Below are positions 12,601-19,424 of a stretch of 27,500 nucleotides of DNA, in pieces. Below the pieces are notes generated by a model. That model ran no database searches. It had not been told where the DNA came from and was given only the letters and a program-made list of their open reading frames with translations. The stretch comes from Symbiodinium natans (Eukaryota > Sar > Dinophyceae > Suessiales > Symbiodiniaceae), in contig CAJNDS010000100.1 of NCBI GenBank assembly GCA_905221605.1, forward strand, positions 148,042 to 175,541. Reading direction: 5' to 3'. The translations under genes and the position numbers were made by a program. Position 1 is the first letter of the stretch. Every line of letters begins with the position of its first letter.

Positions 12601-13527
12601 AGGTGTGTCTCGTGCGTGATTCCACAGAAAGTCAAATCACACCGTGTGACGTTTTGTGGTTTTCCTCAGAAAGACATATGACAACATGTGACGTTCTTGT
12701 TTGCTTTCCACAGAAAGACACATGGCATCATATGACGTTCCTTGGTTTTCCAGAAAAACACATGACAACACATGACGTGCAGTTGTCTTCCACAGAAAGA
12801 CACATGATACTTCTTCTGCTGTGATGTTGTGATACTTGATATTATTGAACTCTTCGTATTCTTGTACAGGCAAACCAATTCTAAAGCCTATATAGCAAAT
12901 GTGTATACACATATATACATGTATATTTATATTTCAATATGATCCATATGTTTTGTATACCTTGAAAAAGGTCTCGAAATGGCTTTCAAACCACAAAGAT
13001 GCCATGTTCCCGAAGCCCAAAGAGATTCTTGAGAGCAGGTTCGAGCAGACTGAGGAGCACAATCGTGAAGTCGAAGATGTTCCAAAGCCTCTCAGGGCCC
13101 ATGAAGAATCCTGAGCTCAGGAGGTTTGGTCTGGGATCCACGCGAATGCGATTTCGGGAATTGTGGCTGTAGGACTTCTGAATTTCAGGAGTCTTGGGCT
13201 AAATTCGGGCTTGTCGGCCGAACCCTCTGGCCCAATGTAGGCCTCGTGGCGGGTGTGCTTGTGGACGGCTCACGTACGGCGTCAGAGTCAGACAACGGTG
13301 GCAGTCACAAAGGCTCAGAAATGCCATGACATTCCTTTCTGGACCCCACGATGACGAATCTAACGATCAGGTCACAAGGATCATGTTCTCTCAAGCTTAC
13401 GCAAGTACGTGCAAGTACCACGGCTCCAGACACCCCACATGCCACCGAAGTGACCCCTGCAGCTGAACGCGACCATCTTCAGAACCACTTCGACCAAAAA
13501 AATGGCCACAACGATGTTGTTGAGGAC
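619..13527 (-). CDS. Split gene: single-domain voltage-gated cation channel with C-terminal EF-hands (partial, many exons)
   Basis: Minus-strand gene pieced together from short exons, each listed separately. In transcription order they encode S2, S3, an Arg-rich S4, probable S4-S5 linker and S5, a pore helix plus filter (SMLTLFLSITGG, then ISWVEALQPLR), S6 (LLYIVLAVFAILNVVTG), a post-S6 helix and two EF-hands. This is the layout of the Nav/Cav-like single-domain channels with EF-hands that are expanded in dinoflagellates (family knowledge from memory). It should conduct cations across a membrane on voltage change, with Ca2+ feedback through the EF-hands. Phases agree at the S2-S3, S3-S4, S4a-S4b, pore-filter, filter-S6 and inter-EF to EF2 junctions. 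S1/N-terminus, S5-pore linker and the exon before EF1 were not found, and the 3' end probably lies beyond base 1. No frame break is seen in recognised exons. Exact subfamily and ion selectivity are unknown. Confidence 0.82.
672..2225 (-). other. Channel intron (about 1.55 kb)
   Basis: Lies between the inter-EF and EF-hand 2 exons with GT and AG ends (GTCACT and CCAAG). Contains an 18-base G run at 1786-1803 and no recognised gene. Confidence 0.75.
1009..1182 (-). other. Unassigned open stretch inside the last large channel intron
   Basis: A minus-strand frame reads NQAFAFIAKNSDCLARLTDL and continues to a stop near 1009. Its composition is protein-like and an AG (CCCTAG) precedes it. I cannot match it to a family, and it lies between the inter-EF and EF-hand 2 exons, where no extra residues are expected. 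Chance is the simplest reading. Confidence 0.15.
2226..2290 (-). CDS. Channel exon: helix joining the two EF-hands
   Basis: Reads ENMANFMQSLDISTQDVWTLF with acceptor CGCCAAG|GAG and donor TTCAC|GTCACT. The run from MQSLDIS to DVWTLF is the typical link between EF-hand 1 and EF-hand 2 in this channel family. The split Thr codon (AC|G) is completed by the next exon. Confidence 0.9.
2599..2628 (+). repeat. Interstitial telomere-like TTTAGGG array (short)
   Basis: GGGGTTAGGG followed by TTTAGGG units, G-rich strand on plus. Lies in an intron of the channel gene. Confidence 0.85.
2840..2894. repeat. Small inverted repeat
   Basis: CCCGAAGCCCATGG (2840-2853) faces CCATGGGCTT (2873-2882) and, after a 6-base bulge, CTTCGG. 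A 10-bp perfect stem with about 19 bases of loop, within a channel intron. Confidence 0.6.
3154..3216 (-). CDS. Channel exon: EF-hand 1
   Basis: After GGTTGCAG| it reads EIDNDGTSLLTLPELKDFLSS. The loop DNDGTSLLTLPE has Asp at positions 1 and 3, Thr at 5 and Glu at 12, a Ca2+-binding EF-hand. Position 6, normally Gly, is Ser. The exit junction is not a clear GT or GC site: the protein alignment places it after TCCTCA, where the intron would start GGG. A GT donor 14 nt further (GGGAAG|GTTGCG) would break phase. Confidence 0.87.
3597..3855 (+). repeat. Diverged direct duplication, about 160-bp period
   Basis: AGTAGCTGTCCTTC...AGGCGCAACGCGC...CCATTTGGGCACTC (from 3599) recurs as CGTAGCTGTCCTCC...AGGCGCAGCGC...CCATTTGGGCGCTC (from 3756). 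Order of the three blocks is kept in both copies. Confidence 0.65.
3938..3960. repeat. (TA)n microsatellite
   Basis: About 11 TA units; it generates low-complexity Tyr/Ile frames that are not genes. Confidence 0.85.
4157..4256. repeat. Foldback hairpin, about 100 bp
   Basis: TTGGGATGTTCCC (4159-4171) is the exact reverse complement of GGGAACATCCCAA (4242-4254). An inner pair, AGTCCT and AGGACT, extends the fold. Miniature-element-like, within a channel intron. Confidence 0.7.
4404..4516 (-). repeat. Interstitial telomere-like CCCTAAA / CCCTRTAAA array
   Basis: Begins with CCCTAAA units, then about six 9-bp variants (CCCTATAAA, CCCTGTAAA, CCCTACAAA), then CCCTAAA units again. C-rich strand on plus. 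Confidence 0.9.
4624..4843. repeat. Inverted repeat with left arm interrupted by a TTTAGGG array
   Basis: CATGGGTTCCCCTAC (4625-4639) matches GTAGGGAACCCATG (4830-4843) inverted with one indel. CTCTGTACTACCC (4723-4735) is the inverse of GGGTAGTACAGAG (4810-4822). In the right arm the two blocks are 7 nt apart; in the left arm they are 83 nt apart, separated by a G run and TTTAGGG units. Confidence 0.7.
4662..4714 (+). repeat. Interstitial telomere-like TTTAGGG array
   Basis: Seven TTTAGGG-like units with variants (TTTAGGA, TTCAGGG), opposite in strand to the array at 4404-4516, and inside the left arm of an inverted repeat. Confidence 0.9.
5058..5195 (-). CDS. Probable channel exon: cytoplasmic helix after S6
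   Basis: In phase with S6, the frame reads WFCTTLHLTASRQ and later DTSVRCQQDMAILQQMRN before a stop. Family members carry VFCxxAIxxA and then a charged stretch like DMAIxxQM here. It may be one exon or two separated by a short intron around 5113-5145 (an AG precedes the ATTGACACG stretch). Start TGAG|TA keeps phase; the end is uncertain, with no GT nearby and possible GC donors near 5062-5067. Confidence 0.55.
5447..5527 (-). CDS. Channel exon: transmembrane segment S6
   Basis: Begins at GCCAAG|GA and reads EISVLAAMA then LLYIVLAVFAILNVVT, ending in the split Gly codon of the S6 motif NVVTG. The next bases, ACAG|GCCTAT, make a GC donor, and two codons on there is a stop. The opposite strand has a 179-codon open frame over this exon; it is judged a shadow because S6 is unmistakable. 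Confidence 0.92.
5880..5912 (-). CDS. Channel micro-exon: selectivity filter
   Basis: Only 33 nt. After TGTGCAG|GG it completes a Gly codon and reads ISWVEALQPL plus the first base of an Arg codon. The Ser-Trp pair after Gly-Gly marks the pore filter. The donor is GC (TTTGC|GCCCCT); this choice restores an Arg codon with the S6 exon and gives the family-like run QPLREISVLAA. Confidence 0.9.
6233..6282 (-). CDS. Channel exon: pore helix
   Basis: Reads SVSESMLTLFLSITG with the next Gly codon split by the donor GGAG|GTCGGC. SMLTLFxxITGG is the pore helix and entry to the selectivity filter in these channels. Acceptor CCGAG|GC. Ends in phase 1, matching the filter exon. Confidence 0.87.
7324..7404 (-). 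CDS. Probable channel exon: transmembrane segment S5
   Basis: Reads LFLKIWALSP followed by LLLMVFFCFGVSF. A Trp-Ala-Leu at the helix start and an aromatic-rich end with FGV is how S5 ends in this family. It lies between the S4 and pore exons, as expected. Both borders are unsure: acceptor perhaps GTTGAG|A, donor perhaps GCTGCAG|GAACCC, which would be non-canonical. A plus-strand open frame covers the same bases and cannot be fully excluded. Confidence 0.45.
7503..7566 (-). repeat. Interstitial telomere-like CCCTAAA array
   Basis: About nine CCCTAAA units with one CCGTAAA variant; in a channel intron just upstream (in transcription) of the S5 exon. Confidence 0.92.
7781..7808 (-). CDS. Possible channel micro-exon: S4-S5 linker
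   Basis: A 28-nt stretch between a pyrimidine-rich acceptor (TTGTCACTCCTCAG|G) and a consensus donor (CCCA|GTAAGA). It would read TLSKTIGCP, resembling the short S4-S5 helix (family form near RTLVxSI). The phase with the preceding exon works only if that exon ends two bases into a codon, so this is tentative. Confidence 0.3.
8007..8035 (-). repeat. Short telomere-like CCCTAAA patch
   Basis: CCCCCTAAACC, then TTAAACCCTAAACCCTA; about three units. Confidence 0.8.
8536..8572. repeat. AT-rich microsatellite
   Basis: ATACATATACATATATAAT followed by further TA steps; channel intron. Confidence 0.7.
8771..8805 (-). CDS. Channel exon: end of S4 / start of S4-S5 linker
   Basis: Starts at TTGTCAG|GT and completes the split Arg codon, then reads VIRLLRCLAIW, continuing the three-residue arginine spacing of S4 with two more arginines. 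The 3' end is uncertain: a GC donor after the Trp codon (TCTGG|GCTTTC) is the best guess. The open frame continues past it without family resemblance. Confidence 0.7.
9021..9074 (-). CDS. Channel exon: first part of the S4 voltage sensor
   Basis: Translates to HLRVMRFARLVRALRGI, arginine at every third residue separated by hydrophobic pairs, the diagnostic S4 voltage-sensor pattern. Acceptor is GCTGAG|GC; donor is ATTC|GTGCCT. It ends after the first base of an Arg codon completed by the next exon. An open frame on the opposite strand here is a shadow. Confidence 0.92.
9991..10036. repeat. (TA)n microsatellites
   Basis: Two TA-rich runs (about 9995-10012 and 10020-10036) with a short spacer, then GA-rich sequence. 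Confidence 0.8.
10170..11330. repeat. Composite degenerate repeat: AAATCTTTAAA-type and GGGGGCCCC-type motifs
   Basis: About 1.15 kb in which blocks of CTTTAAAATCTTTAAA-like sequence alternate with AATTGGGGGCCCCC-like palindromic blocks (for example 10604, 10727, 10818, 10899, 10989, 11245, 11304). Spacing is often about 60-120 bp. Includes a 17-base G run at 11131-11147. Its open frames are low complexity (Lys/Leu/Phe-rich) and not genes. Confidence 0.8.
11340..12540. other. GC-rich segment without a recognised gene
   Basis: Base composition rises sharply at about 11350 after the AT/G-block repeat. Several overlapping open frames of 60-105 codons exist on both strands, the usual effect of high GC. 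None shows a motif I recognise. Confidence 0.5.
12578..12811 (+). repeat. 42-bp tandem repeat, about 5.5 copies
   Basis: Units start TTCCACAGAAAGACACATG at 12578, 12620, 12662, 12706, 12748 and 12788 (spacing 40-44). Each carries ACATG...CATGACGT-like half-palindromes. Copies are diverged. Not CRISPR: no unique spacers. Confidence 0.9.
13003..13110 (-). CDS. Channel exon: transmembrane segment S3
   Basis: Encodes FFMGPERLWNIFDFTIVLL and then SLLEPALKN. The WNIFDF motif followed by a hydrophobic helix ending in Leu-Leu-Glu is the S3 hallmark of the Nav/Cav superfamily. The acceptor is GCTCAG|GA. The preferred donor is a GC site (CATG|GCATCT), because it leaves phase 1 and joins in frame to the S4 exon. 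A GT donor 12 bases further on (TTTGTG|GTTTGA) would not keep phase. Confidence 0.85.
13401..13527 (-). CDS. Channel exon: transmembrane segment S2
   Basis: Reads VLNNIVVAIFLVEVVLKMVAF near its start, the S2 signature of voltage-gated channels: a hydrophobic helix with an acidic residue followed by VVLKM. The acceptor is CCAAG|G and the donor a consensus GC|GTAAGC. It ends in phase 1, which fits the two-base start of the S3 exon and forms an Arg codon. The tail after S2 (about 20 residues, Gly/Trp-rich) is less family-like, so the donor may lie earlier. S1 should lie to the right but I could not identify it. Confidence 0.75.
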
Positions 13528-14060
13528 CTTGGCACAGTGACATCCAGGAACGCCCGGCTCCCCAGCATGCAAAACAAAGAATGCTGAAGCCTGCGCACGC
13601 TCCCCTGAAATTGCGGTACAATATTTAGGCCAATGCTAAGATTTGGCGAGGTGGCAATTTGAAATTCATCCTAAACGTCCTGAACCACATTTCGAATGTA
13701 GCTTCAAGAAATACAGACACCTCCCGCTGCAAATGCCCCCCGCGCTTTTGGGGGAGACCCATGGTTGGGCAAGGGAGGGGGTTTTGTGCAAGGTGTTTCG
13801 TGAAACTGGTTGTCAGATGGTGGGATACCCTCTTAAATACTACATACCCTCTGGACCCTTGTGGACCCACACCATTCGGGCCTGTGTGGCCCCGAGGTTG
13901 CAGCGGGGGGGTCCATAGTGAGAGGTCATACTCATACTCACTGCATCAACAAGGCGACAATAAAAAGCCTCAGACCACCGAATGATAAGCTCTGTCAGCA
14001 CAGGGCACGTAGAAACTCTGCAGCTGCACATCTAAGGGAAGGTTGGCAGAGGCATCCACC
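13528..14060. other. Expected position of channel S1/N-terminal exons; none identified
   Basis: Upstream of the S2 exon on the minus strand. Overlapping frames of 60-108 codons occur on both strands, but none shows an S1-like hydrophobic helix in a convincing splice context. Confidence 0.4.
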
Positions 14061-14061
14061 T

Positions 14062-14330
14062 TGACAAAGGAAATGTGGCAGGTCGCGCTGAAATCTAGCT
14101 CCTATTCGGTGAGGAGACATGTTTGTGGTGGTTTTTTGGAAGCCTGTTGCCCAGGTGCCTCGGAAGCTGACAAGCCCTATCGGTGGTGGTGGTTGTGGTG
14201 GGGGTGCGGGTGCGGGTGCTACTTTCGAATCAGCAAAGTCCTTCTGCTTTGCAGGACCTACAGCACCACCCTCACTCTCACCACCAGCAGCGAGCGATAA
14301 CGATAGGAGCCTTTCGCGACCGTCATGGCG
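14062..14330 (-). other. Candidate exon of Gly/Pro-rich disordered protein (strand ambiguous)
   Basis: A minus-strand frame runs AAGGESEGGAVGPAKQKDF, then DSKVAPAPAPPPQPPPPIGL and onward without stop. It could be a disordered N-terminal part of the channel gene. The plus-strand frame 14119-14334 is also open and Gly-rich, so strand is undecided. A GGT/GGG repeat (14180-14220) drives part of the signal. Confidence 0.25.
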
Positions 14331-14572
14331 CTAGCAAAGGCTTAAATATGGAGGATGCATGGTCCTCCTGTTTTGGAATCTCATGTTGACACAAGACTGC
14401 CCTCAAATCGTCCCAAATGCAGCCGACCTCGGCCCCCAGTAGCACCAGATTCAGGAATATCCTGAGCCGTCTCTGCAAGGGTGTGTCGGGGGGGAGTCAC
14501 ACTTGCCCGACTCTGCGCCATTCCCAGCAAACTGCGGAGCCTCATGTTTAGCGTATACCCGACAAGGGACCA

Positions 14573-14668
14573 CCCTAAACCCTAAACCCTAGACACCCTA
14601 AAACCCTAAAACCATAAAACCCTAAAACCCTAAAACCCTAAACCCTAAACCCTAAACCTCCAAACCCC
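14573..14668 (-). repeat. Interstitial telomere-like CCCTAAA / CCCTAAAA array
   Basis: Roughly 12 units mixing 7-bp CCCTAAA and 8-bp CCCTAAAA forms. Confidence 0.92.
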
Positions 14669-14940
14669 AATTAACTCGCAGAATGAGTTGCAAGAGGGCG
14701 ATGAGCATGGCAAAAGGCTTGGACGAGACGATCCTGCTGAGGCGTGCTTTCATGAGGCTTAAGGCTCTATAGGCTGTAGGGTTTCCAGGAGTGAAGCTTT
14801 TGAAGGTTCAGGGTTTCTAGGGCGCGGGAATACATGCAGAACTCTACAAGTCGGTGCCTGGGCCGAACTGTGAAATCTGACAGAGTTTTGCGAGGCTTCT
14901 ACAGAGTTCCGCAAGATACCTCAGCCCAAAAACCTGAAAC

Positions 14941-15023
14941 CGCGCCCAGGAATTGCGCAAACTCGATGTCCACTGTGGCATGCAACTTGACAATGGCCAG
15001 TTCAGCACGGCCACAGGGGATCG
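14941..15023 (-). other. Candidate exon, product unrecognised
   Basis: After CGCTAAG| the frame reads IPCGRAELAIVKLHATVDIE and then FAQFLGA before a possible donor GCG|GTTTCA. Composition is protein-like, but I recognise no family. It is upstream of the channel exons on the same strand, so it could be an N-terminal exon or another gene. Confidence 0.25.
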
Positions 15024-15029
15024 CTTAGC

Positions 15030-16000
15030 GACTGTTCGCACAAATCATCATTCTTCAGTGTTTCTGTGTTGCCCCGGCTTCTGCAAGGGTTTGGGGGCTG
15101 AGTCTTTGCACCGGACTGCGGCAGGGTAAGCCCCGAACCCTGACCTTCCAGCCTTGCAGTGCACTGGAACCCATAGACTCGACATCTTTGTGCTATTTTC
15201 GGCTAAACCTCAACAAGTGCAACATCCCCTAGGCGTGGCCTCATCATCATCAGGCACCTCGTCCCCCATTTCCGTTGTGATGCAAGCCGCCCCTCCTACC
15301 AACTGCAATCCCGAAGCCGAAACCCCCCAACCCGCCCTGGCCTAGCTGCCCAGCGGCTTCCCTTCCTGTTGGCTCAGCTGTCCAGCTTAGGTAAACAAAG
15401 TGCCGTGTTTGTGCTGCTGCTTCCCATAAGGCGTCCCACATAAGACCCTCAAGCAACGATGTAGGTGAGGTGAGGGTCAGTTTTGCAATTTACGTGTCTA
15501 CGCTCTGCCATTTTTTGTAGGTTTCGGGCAGGTCTCAGCCGCATCTCCGCTTTGTTTTGCATGATAACCAGATGCTTGCAATGCTGGGATGAACTCGAAG
15601 AAGTGGTCTTTGCTTCGCATCTGTTTAGCATCCTAGATGGACTTCGGAAGTAGACCAGCCTACGGCGACTATAAACCGAGCATGCTGTCATGAGTCATCG
15701 GGGCGCTCTGCTCTGCGCAATGACCGTCGTCAAACTTATAAGCGCGGAATTGAAAAACAAATATATAGACCCCGAAACCAGAAGCGCTGGAGCCAAGCCA
15801 CATGTACGGCGGCAGCTCTTTGGAGAAAGCACTGGTGAGGGAGTTCCGGACCTGAATCCGCATATAGGGCTTCTCGGCTATGTAGGGTATATAGGGCTTA
15901 AAGTTTATGGGGTCAGGGCATGGGGGACCACCATATGTTGGCTGAACAGGGCCTGGGGGGCGGCGGCCGGGGGTACACCCGCTCGCACCCTCGCACATAC
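15030..16000. other. No gene recognised
   Basis: Short overlapping frames only. A plus-strand stretch 15800-15835 (PHVRRQLFGESTG) ends at a donor-like CACTG|GTGAGG but is too short to name. Confidence 0.4.
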
Positions 16001-16007
16001 TACTATG

Positions 16008-16120
16008 TTCTCCATATGTATATGATATATGTATATGTATATGTATATGTATTTGTGTATGTATATGTATATGGCTTTGCATATATATGTATATGTATAC
16101 ACGATGTATATATGTGTTGA
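16008..16120. repeat. (TATG/TA)n microsatellite
   Basis: Repeated TATGTA units with interruptions. Produces Tyr/Ile/Val artefact frames on both strands. Confidence 0.9.
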
Positions 16121-16124
16121 TTCA

Positions 16125-17240
16125 TATGTGTGCCTCCTGTCTTAGAACCTCAGGTTATGCCCTGGATTCTGTGCCGAAACAACAGAATCCGTGTGAAGGG
16201 GGCTTGGATTCTCTTCGAGAAGCAATCTCTAGAACCTGGGCCCTAGAAGCACAGAGTGCATGATTTGGAACACATATAGCCTCTCTCCAACTTGTAAATG
16301 CACGGAGTGCGCGGATCAAATCAAATTGGGGACACGCACCGAACAAACTCCTAAACCTTAATCGCCCGACCCTGGTGTGTGCAATTGCGCCTGCGCCTTC
16401 ATTGCTTGGAGCTCGGATTGACGAGACTGTCGTGCACACTTCTCGGACCTTATTTCCAGTACGGGTTTCAAACTTCGCCAGCTAGCTACGAGTAAGAAGC
16501 TCGGAATCTCAAGTTCACTCCCTGAGCCCTAAGCCCACTTCCTCAGCAAGTTGACGCAACAATTCGTTTGTAACTACAGGCTGGCACCCTTCGTGTGCAG
16601 ATTACACATACCAAAAAAAGTGCCGCGAAAGTCCCCACGGCGTTCCGACAGCCAGAGCTACCAGCAATAGCTTTCTAAGCGCCAGGGAGATCACACGGAT
16701 CACACTTGAAGATCCTCAGCCCTCGGCCCGTAAATCGCTGCTACAAAACCAAGGAAGACTTTGATCATTTCACCTTCTTAGACCCCATGTCGTACCCTTC
16801 AAGGCTTCAGATGCTCTCAATACCTCCAACAAAGGTACCTAGATTTAGGCAATTTACGCCCCTCTATGAAGTTAAGCCAATAGCAGGGCAACAACCTTCT
16901 CAATGGATGAGGCACAGCTCTGGCAGCTCGTCGGTGCACCCACTTCGCTTGCTTTCGCCAGTGACGCCTGTGTCTACAAACAGGGCCTAGGTTTTTTGTT
17001 ACCCACGCTCTGCATGCTGGTATTTTATTGCCACAAGGGACCCTCTAGCGTTGTTTCCTGCCAGAAGTAGAGAAAACGCTAGCAGCATCGCCGAAGTCTG
17101 ACTCCCATATACATCCCTTATCCCTTTTAGTTACCCTACTGTGCCCGAAAACACCCATCGAGAAATAGCTATAGACCGGCAACTCCAAAAGCGCTTGCCA
17201 CTTGGGCACCAGCTGGACTACGCCACTACGTGGTCTCTAC
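16125..17240. other. No gene recognised
   Basis: Frames of up to about 94 codons on both strands, without recognisable motifs. Confidence 0.4.
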
Positions 17241-17244
17241 TGCA

Positions 17245-17375
17245 ATCCCTAAACCCTAAACTATAAGCCCTAAACCCTTTAAACCCTATAAACCCTATGA
17301 AGCCCTATAAACCCCAAAAACCCTAAAGACTCTAAAGACCCTAAAAACCCTACAAACCCTAAACCCTAAACTAAA
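17245..17375 (-). repeat. Interstitial telomere-like CCCTAAA array, degenerate
   Basis: CCCTAAA units mixed with CCCTATAAA, CTCTAAAGA and CCCTAAAAA forms. Confidence 0.88.
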
Positions 17376-17612
17376 CGGCCGAACGATGCTGGATCCAAGC
17401 ACGATGTCTCTACAAACACAGCTTAGGGTACTTGGGTCGGGGCGCACGCAGAACAACTTATGCCGCAAAGGCATGTAAAGGGAGGTAAAGGGTAAAGGGT
17501 GCTTTTGTAAGGGAAGTTCTGCTGATTGGTAGATGCCGAGCCGTTTTAGGGCTTTGTTTGATGACGAGGGGCCGCGTCCAAAGTCTTGAGGCAGTCCCAG
17601 GTCCAGAATATG

Positions 17613-17672
17613 AGTCAGAGGTTGCTCTGGCTGCGCTGGCTGCTCAGGCTGCTCAGGCTGCTCTGGCTGCTC
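17613..17672 (-). repeat. 9-bp minisatellite encoding (PEQ)n on the minus strand
   Basis: Six units of CTGCTCAGG-like sequence, exactly 9 bp each with few substitutions. On the minus strand the frame reads PEQPEQPEQPEQPAQPEQP within a 144-codon frame that later runs into the telomere-like array. The rest of that frame has no recognisable domain. Confidence 0.75.
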
Positions 17673-17679
17673 CGGAATA

Positions 17680-18500
17680 GTATCCGAGGTTCGACCTTTC
17701 ACTGAGCCAAACGTCTCGCCATGTCTCACCCCTTAGCCCAAACGGCTCCCCTTAGGGTAAGACCGTTAAATTGGGGGGGGCAGCGGTGGGGGTCTGTGAG
17801 GCAGTGCAAAAGGTAGGGTTGATTGGGGCGCCGACTGATCAAGTGCAACTCGAGCTACAAAGAGCAGGGACCAACTGCATCAGGCTCGGACAAGTTTATG
17901 CCACCCACAGGTCTTTGATGCAAACATGATTCAGACTTGACTTGTTGTTGAGGGCCTTCCGTTGTCTGAGCCCTGACCCAAAAAAGCTCCATCTCACCGC
18001 CCTCCCCGTACCACTGCCACACCGAAACTCAAATGCCATGCGAGTAGCTGCTGCGGCGCGCGGCCGGGGGAGGCGGAGTGAGGAGTCCTGTGAACGACAG
18101 AGGGCTTCAGGGAATTTGATCCAAAAGTTTCGAACCATGGCGCCTCTAACCTAGCACACGGCTGTAGCAGGCACTTGTAGACTAGCAGGGGTGTCGTCTT
18201 CCCCGCACTGGGTAATTGTAGAAGAGGAGTTAACTCCGTGGCAAGGGAGGAGAAAAAGACTCTTGCCCTAGCAGTCTCCAAGACCCCGAATTCCAGCCCA
18301 CAATCCCCCACCTACCTGAAAACTCAAAAATAGCTCGCGCCTCCAGACTGGCAGTTTGTGTAGACAAGCACTAAGTCAACGAGCAAGGAGGCTCAAAACC
18401 GCTGCGTTCGAGCCCTGTTGTCATGACGTTCAAAGAGTCCTTTGGTGCCGAAAGAGGCCGGCAAGTCAGGAGGCTTCTGCAGCTGGCTGGCCTGCAGCGC
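17680..18500. other. No gene recognised
   Basis: Overlapping frames up to 105 codons around 17900-18310 on both strands, with a CGGCGCG-rich core near 18050. No motif identified. Confidence 0.4.
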
Positions 18501-18508
18501 TTCAGTGA

Positions 18509-18524
18509 GGGGGGGGGGGGGGGG
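18509..18524 (+). repeat. 16-base G homopolymer
   Basis: Uninterrupted G run directly before a telomere-like array. Confidence 0.9.
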
Positions 18525-18534
18525 CGGAGACTCC

Positions 18535-18588
18535 CTTAAACCCTAAATCCTAAACCCTAAACCGTAAAAGCCTAAACCCTAAACCCTG
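18535..18588 (-). repeat. Interstitial telomere-like CCCTAAA array
   Basis: About seven units with variants (CCCTAAAT, CCGTAAAAG). Confidence 0.9.
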
Positions 18589-18655
18589 CTGGTTTGATTC
18601 TGTTTCGGCTTTGGAGGGTGGAATCCGCTTCTGCTGTTGGGGGGGGATTCAGAGC

Positions 18656-18682
18656 ACACAACACACACACACACACACACCC
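18656..18682. repeat. (CA)n microsatellite
   Basis: About 12 CA units, followed by a looser CA/TA-rich stretch to about 18800. Confidence 0.9.
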
Positions 18683-19240
18683 ACAAAAGCGCACACACGA
18701 TCTGAACCCCAACCGTGCCCGTACATGCAGCTATGCATACACATACATGCAGAGACATATCTATGTATACAAACACAAGCATGCATATGTGTGTATACTC
18801 ATCTACACAAACCGATACGCCGACTTCACCTAGGAACGACAAAGACCACTCCGGCCACCGAAACCCTGAAAACCCGACGCCAATCCCCAAAATCCTGAAC
18901 CCTAACCGCCATCAGGTCCATCAAGACCATAAGTCCTGGACACAGAGCCTAAACTCCTGGACTCTCTAGACTCTAAACCCAGTCCTGGGCCACATCCATG
19001 GATTGCGTCATGGGCGTCACCATAGCTCCGCTGTCGGTTGAACTGAGCTGGGCTTGCTTGGGGTTGTGCCCAATCCACACATACTGGGCGCGTGATGCAT
19101 TGCCACAAAGGAGCCCTGCCCCTGATGCATTACGACTGCATTTCGGTAATAAGAAGGCAAACCTGAGTCCCAATCACGCGATCTTGGCCCTGCTTGTACA
19201 AACATATATGAATAACTCTCTACGCCGGGTGAATAGATAT

Positions 19241-19249
19241 AGGTATAGT

Positions 19250-19283
<34 letters not shown>

Positions 19284-19346
19284 TACGTGTGTGTGTGTGT
19301 GGCCGTGTCCTCCACACATAGTATATATATATATGTAATATAACTT
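19241..19346. repeat. Palindromic (TA)n-(CA)n-CGTACG-(TG)n microsatellite
   Basis: TA repeat, then ACACACACGTACGTGTGTGT, a perfect 20-base palindrome, then more TG and a second TA run. Can form a cruciform. Confidence 0.88.
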
Positions 19347-19389
19347 GTACACATATAGATACAAATATGTTTTTCATGCCGAAGCTCGC

Positions 19390-19420
19390 ACTCTCTCTCT
19401 CTCTCTCTCTCTCTCGCTCT
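19390..19420. repeat. (CT)n microsatellite
   Basis: About 12 CT units, then CGCTCT. Confidence 0.9.
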
Positions 19421-19424
19421 CAAC

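Larger units (their letters stand above)
9075..13002 (-). other. Largest channel intron (about 3.9 kb)
   Basis: Separates the S3 and S4 exons. Contains TA repeats near 9990-10036, the 10170-11330 composite repeat block, a GC-rich segment (11340-12540) and a 42-bp tandem repeat (12578-12811). No extra channel residues are needed between S3 and S4, so open frames here are more likely chance or belong to nested sequence. Confidence 0.7.

Noticed and set aside
12335-12635. Minus-strand frames with Arg-rich start (RLARRLVTSACG), considered as S4
   Set aside because: Lacks regular three-residue arginine spacing; the true S4 is at 9021-9074 and 8771-8805.
12578-12811. CRISPR-like regular repeats
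   Set aside because: Units are contiguous and diverged, with no unique spacers, and the DNA is eukaryotic.
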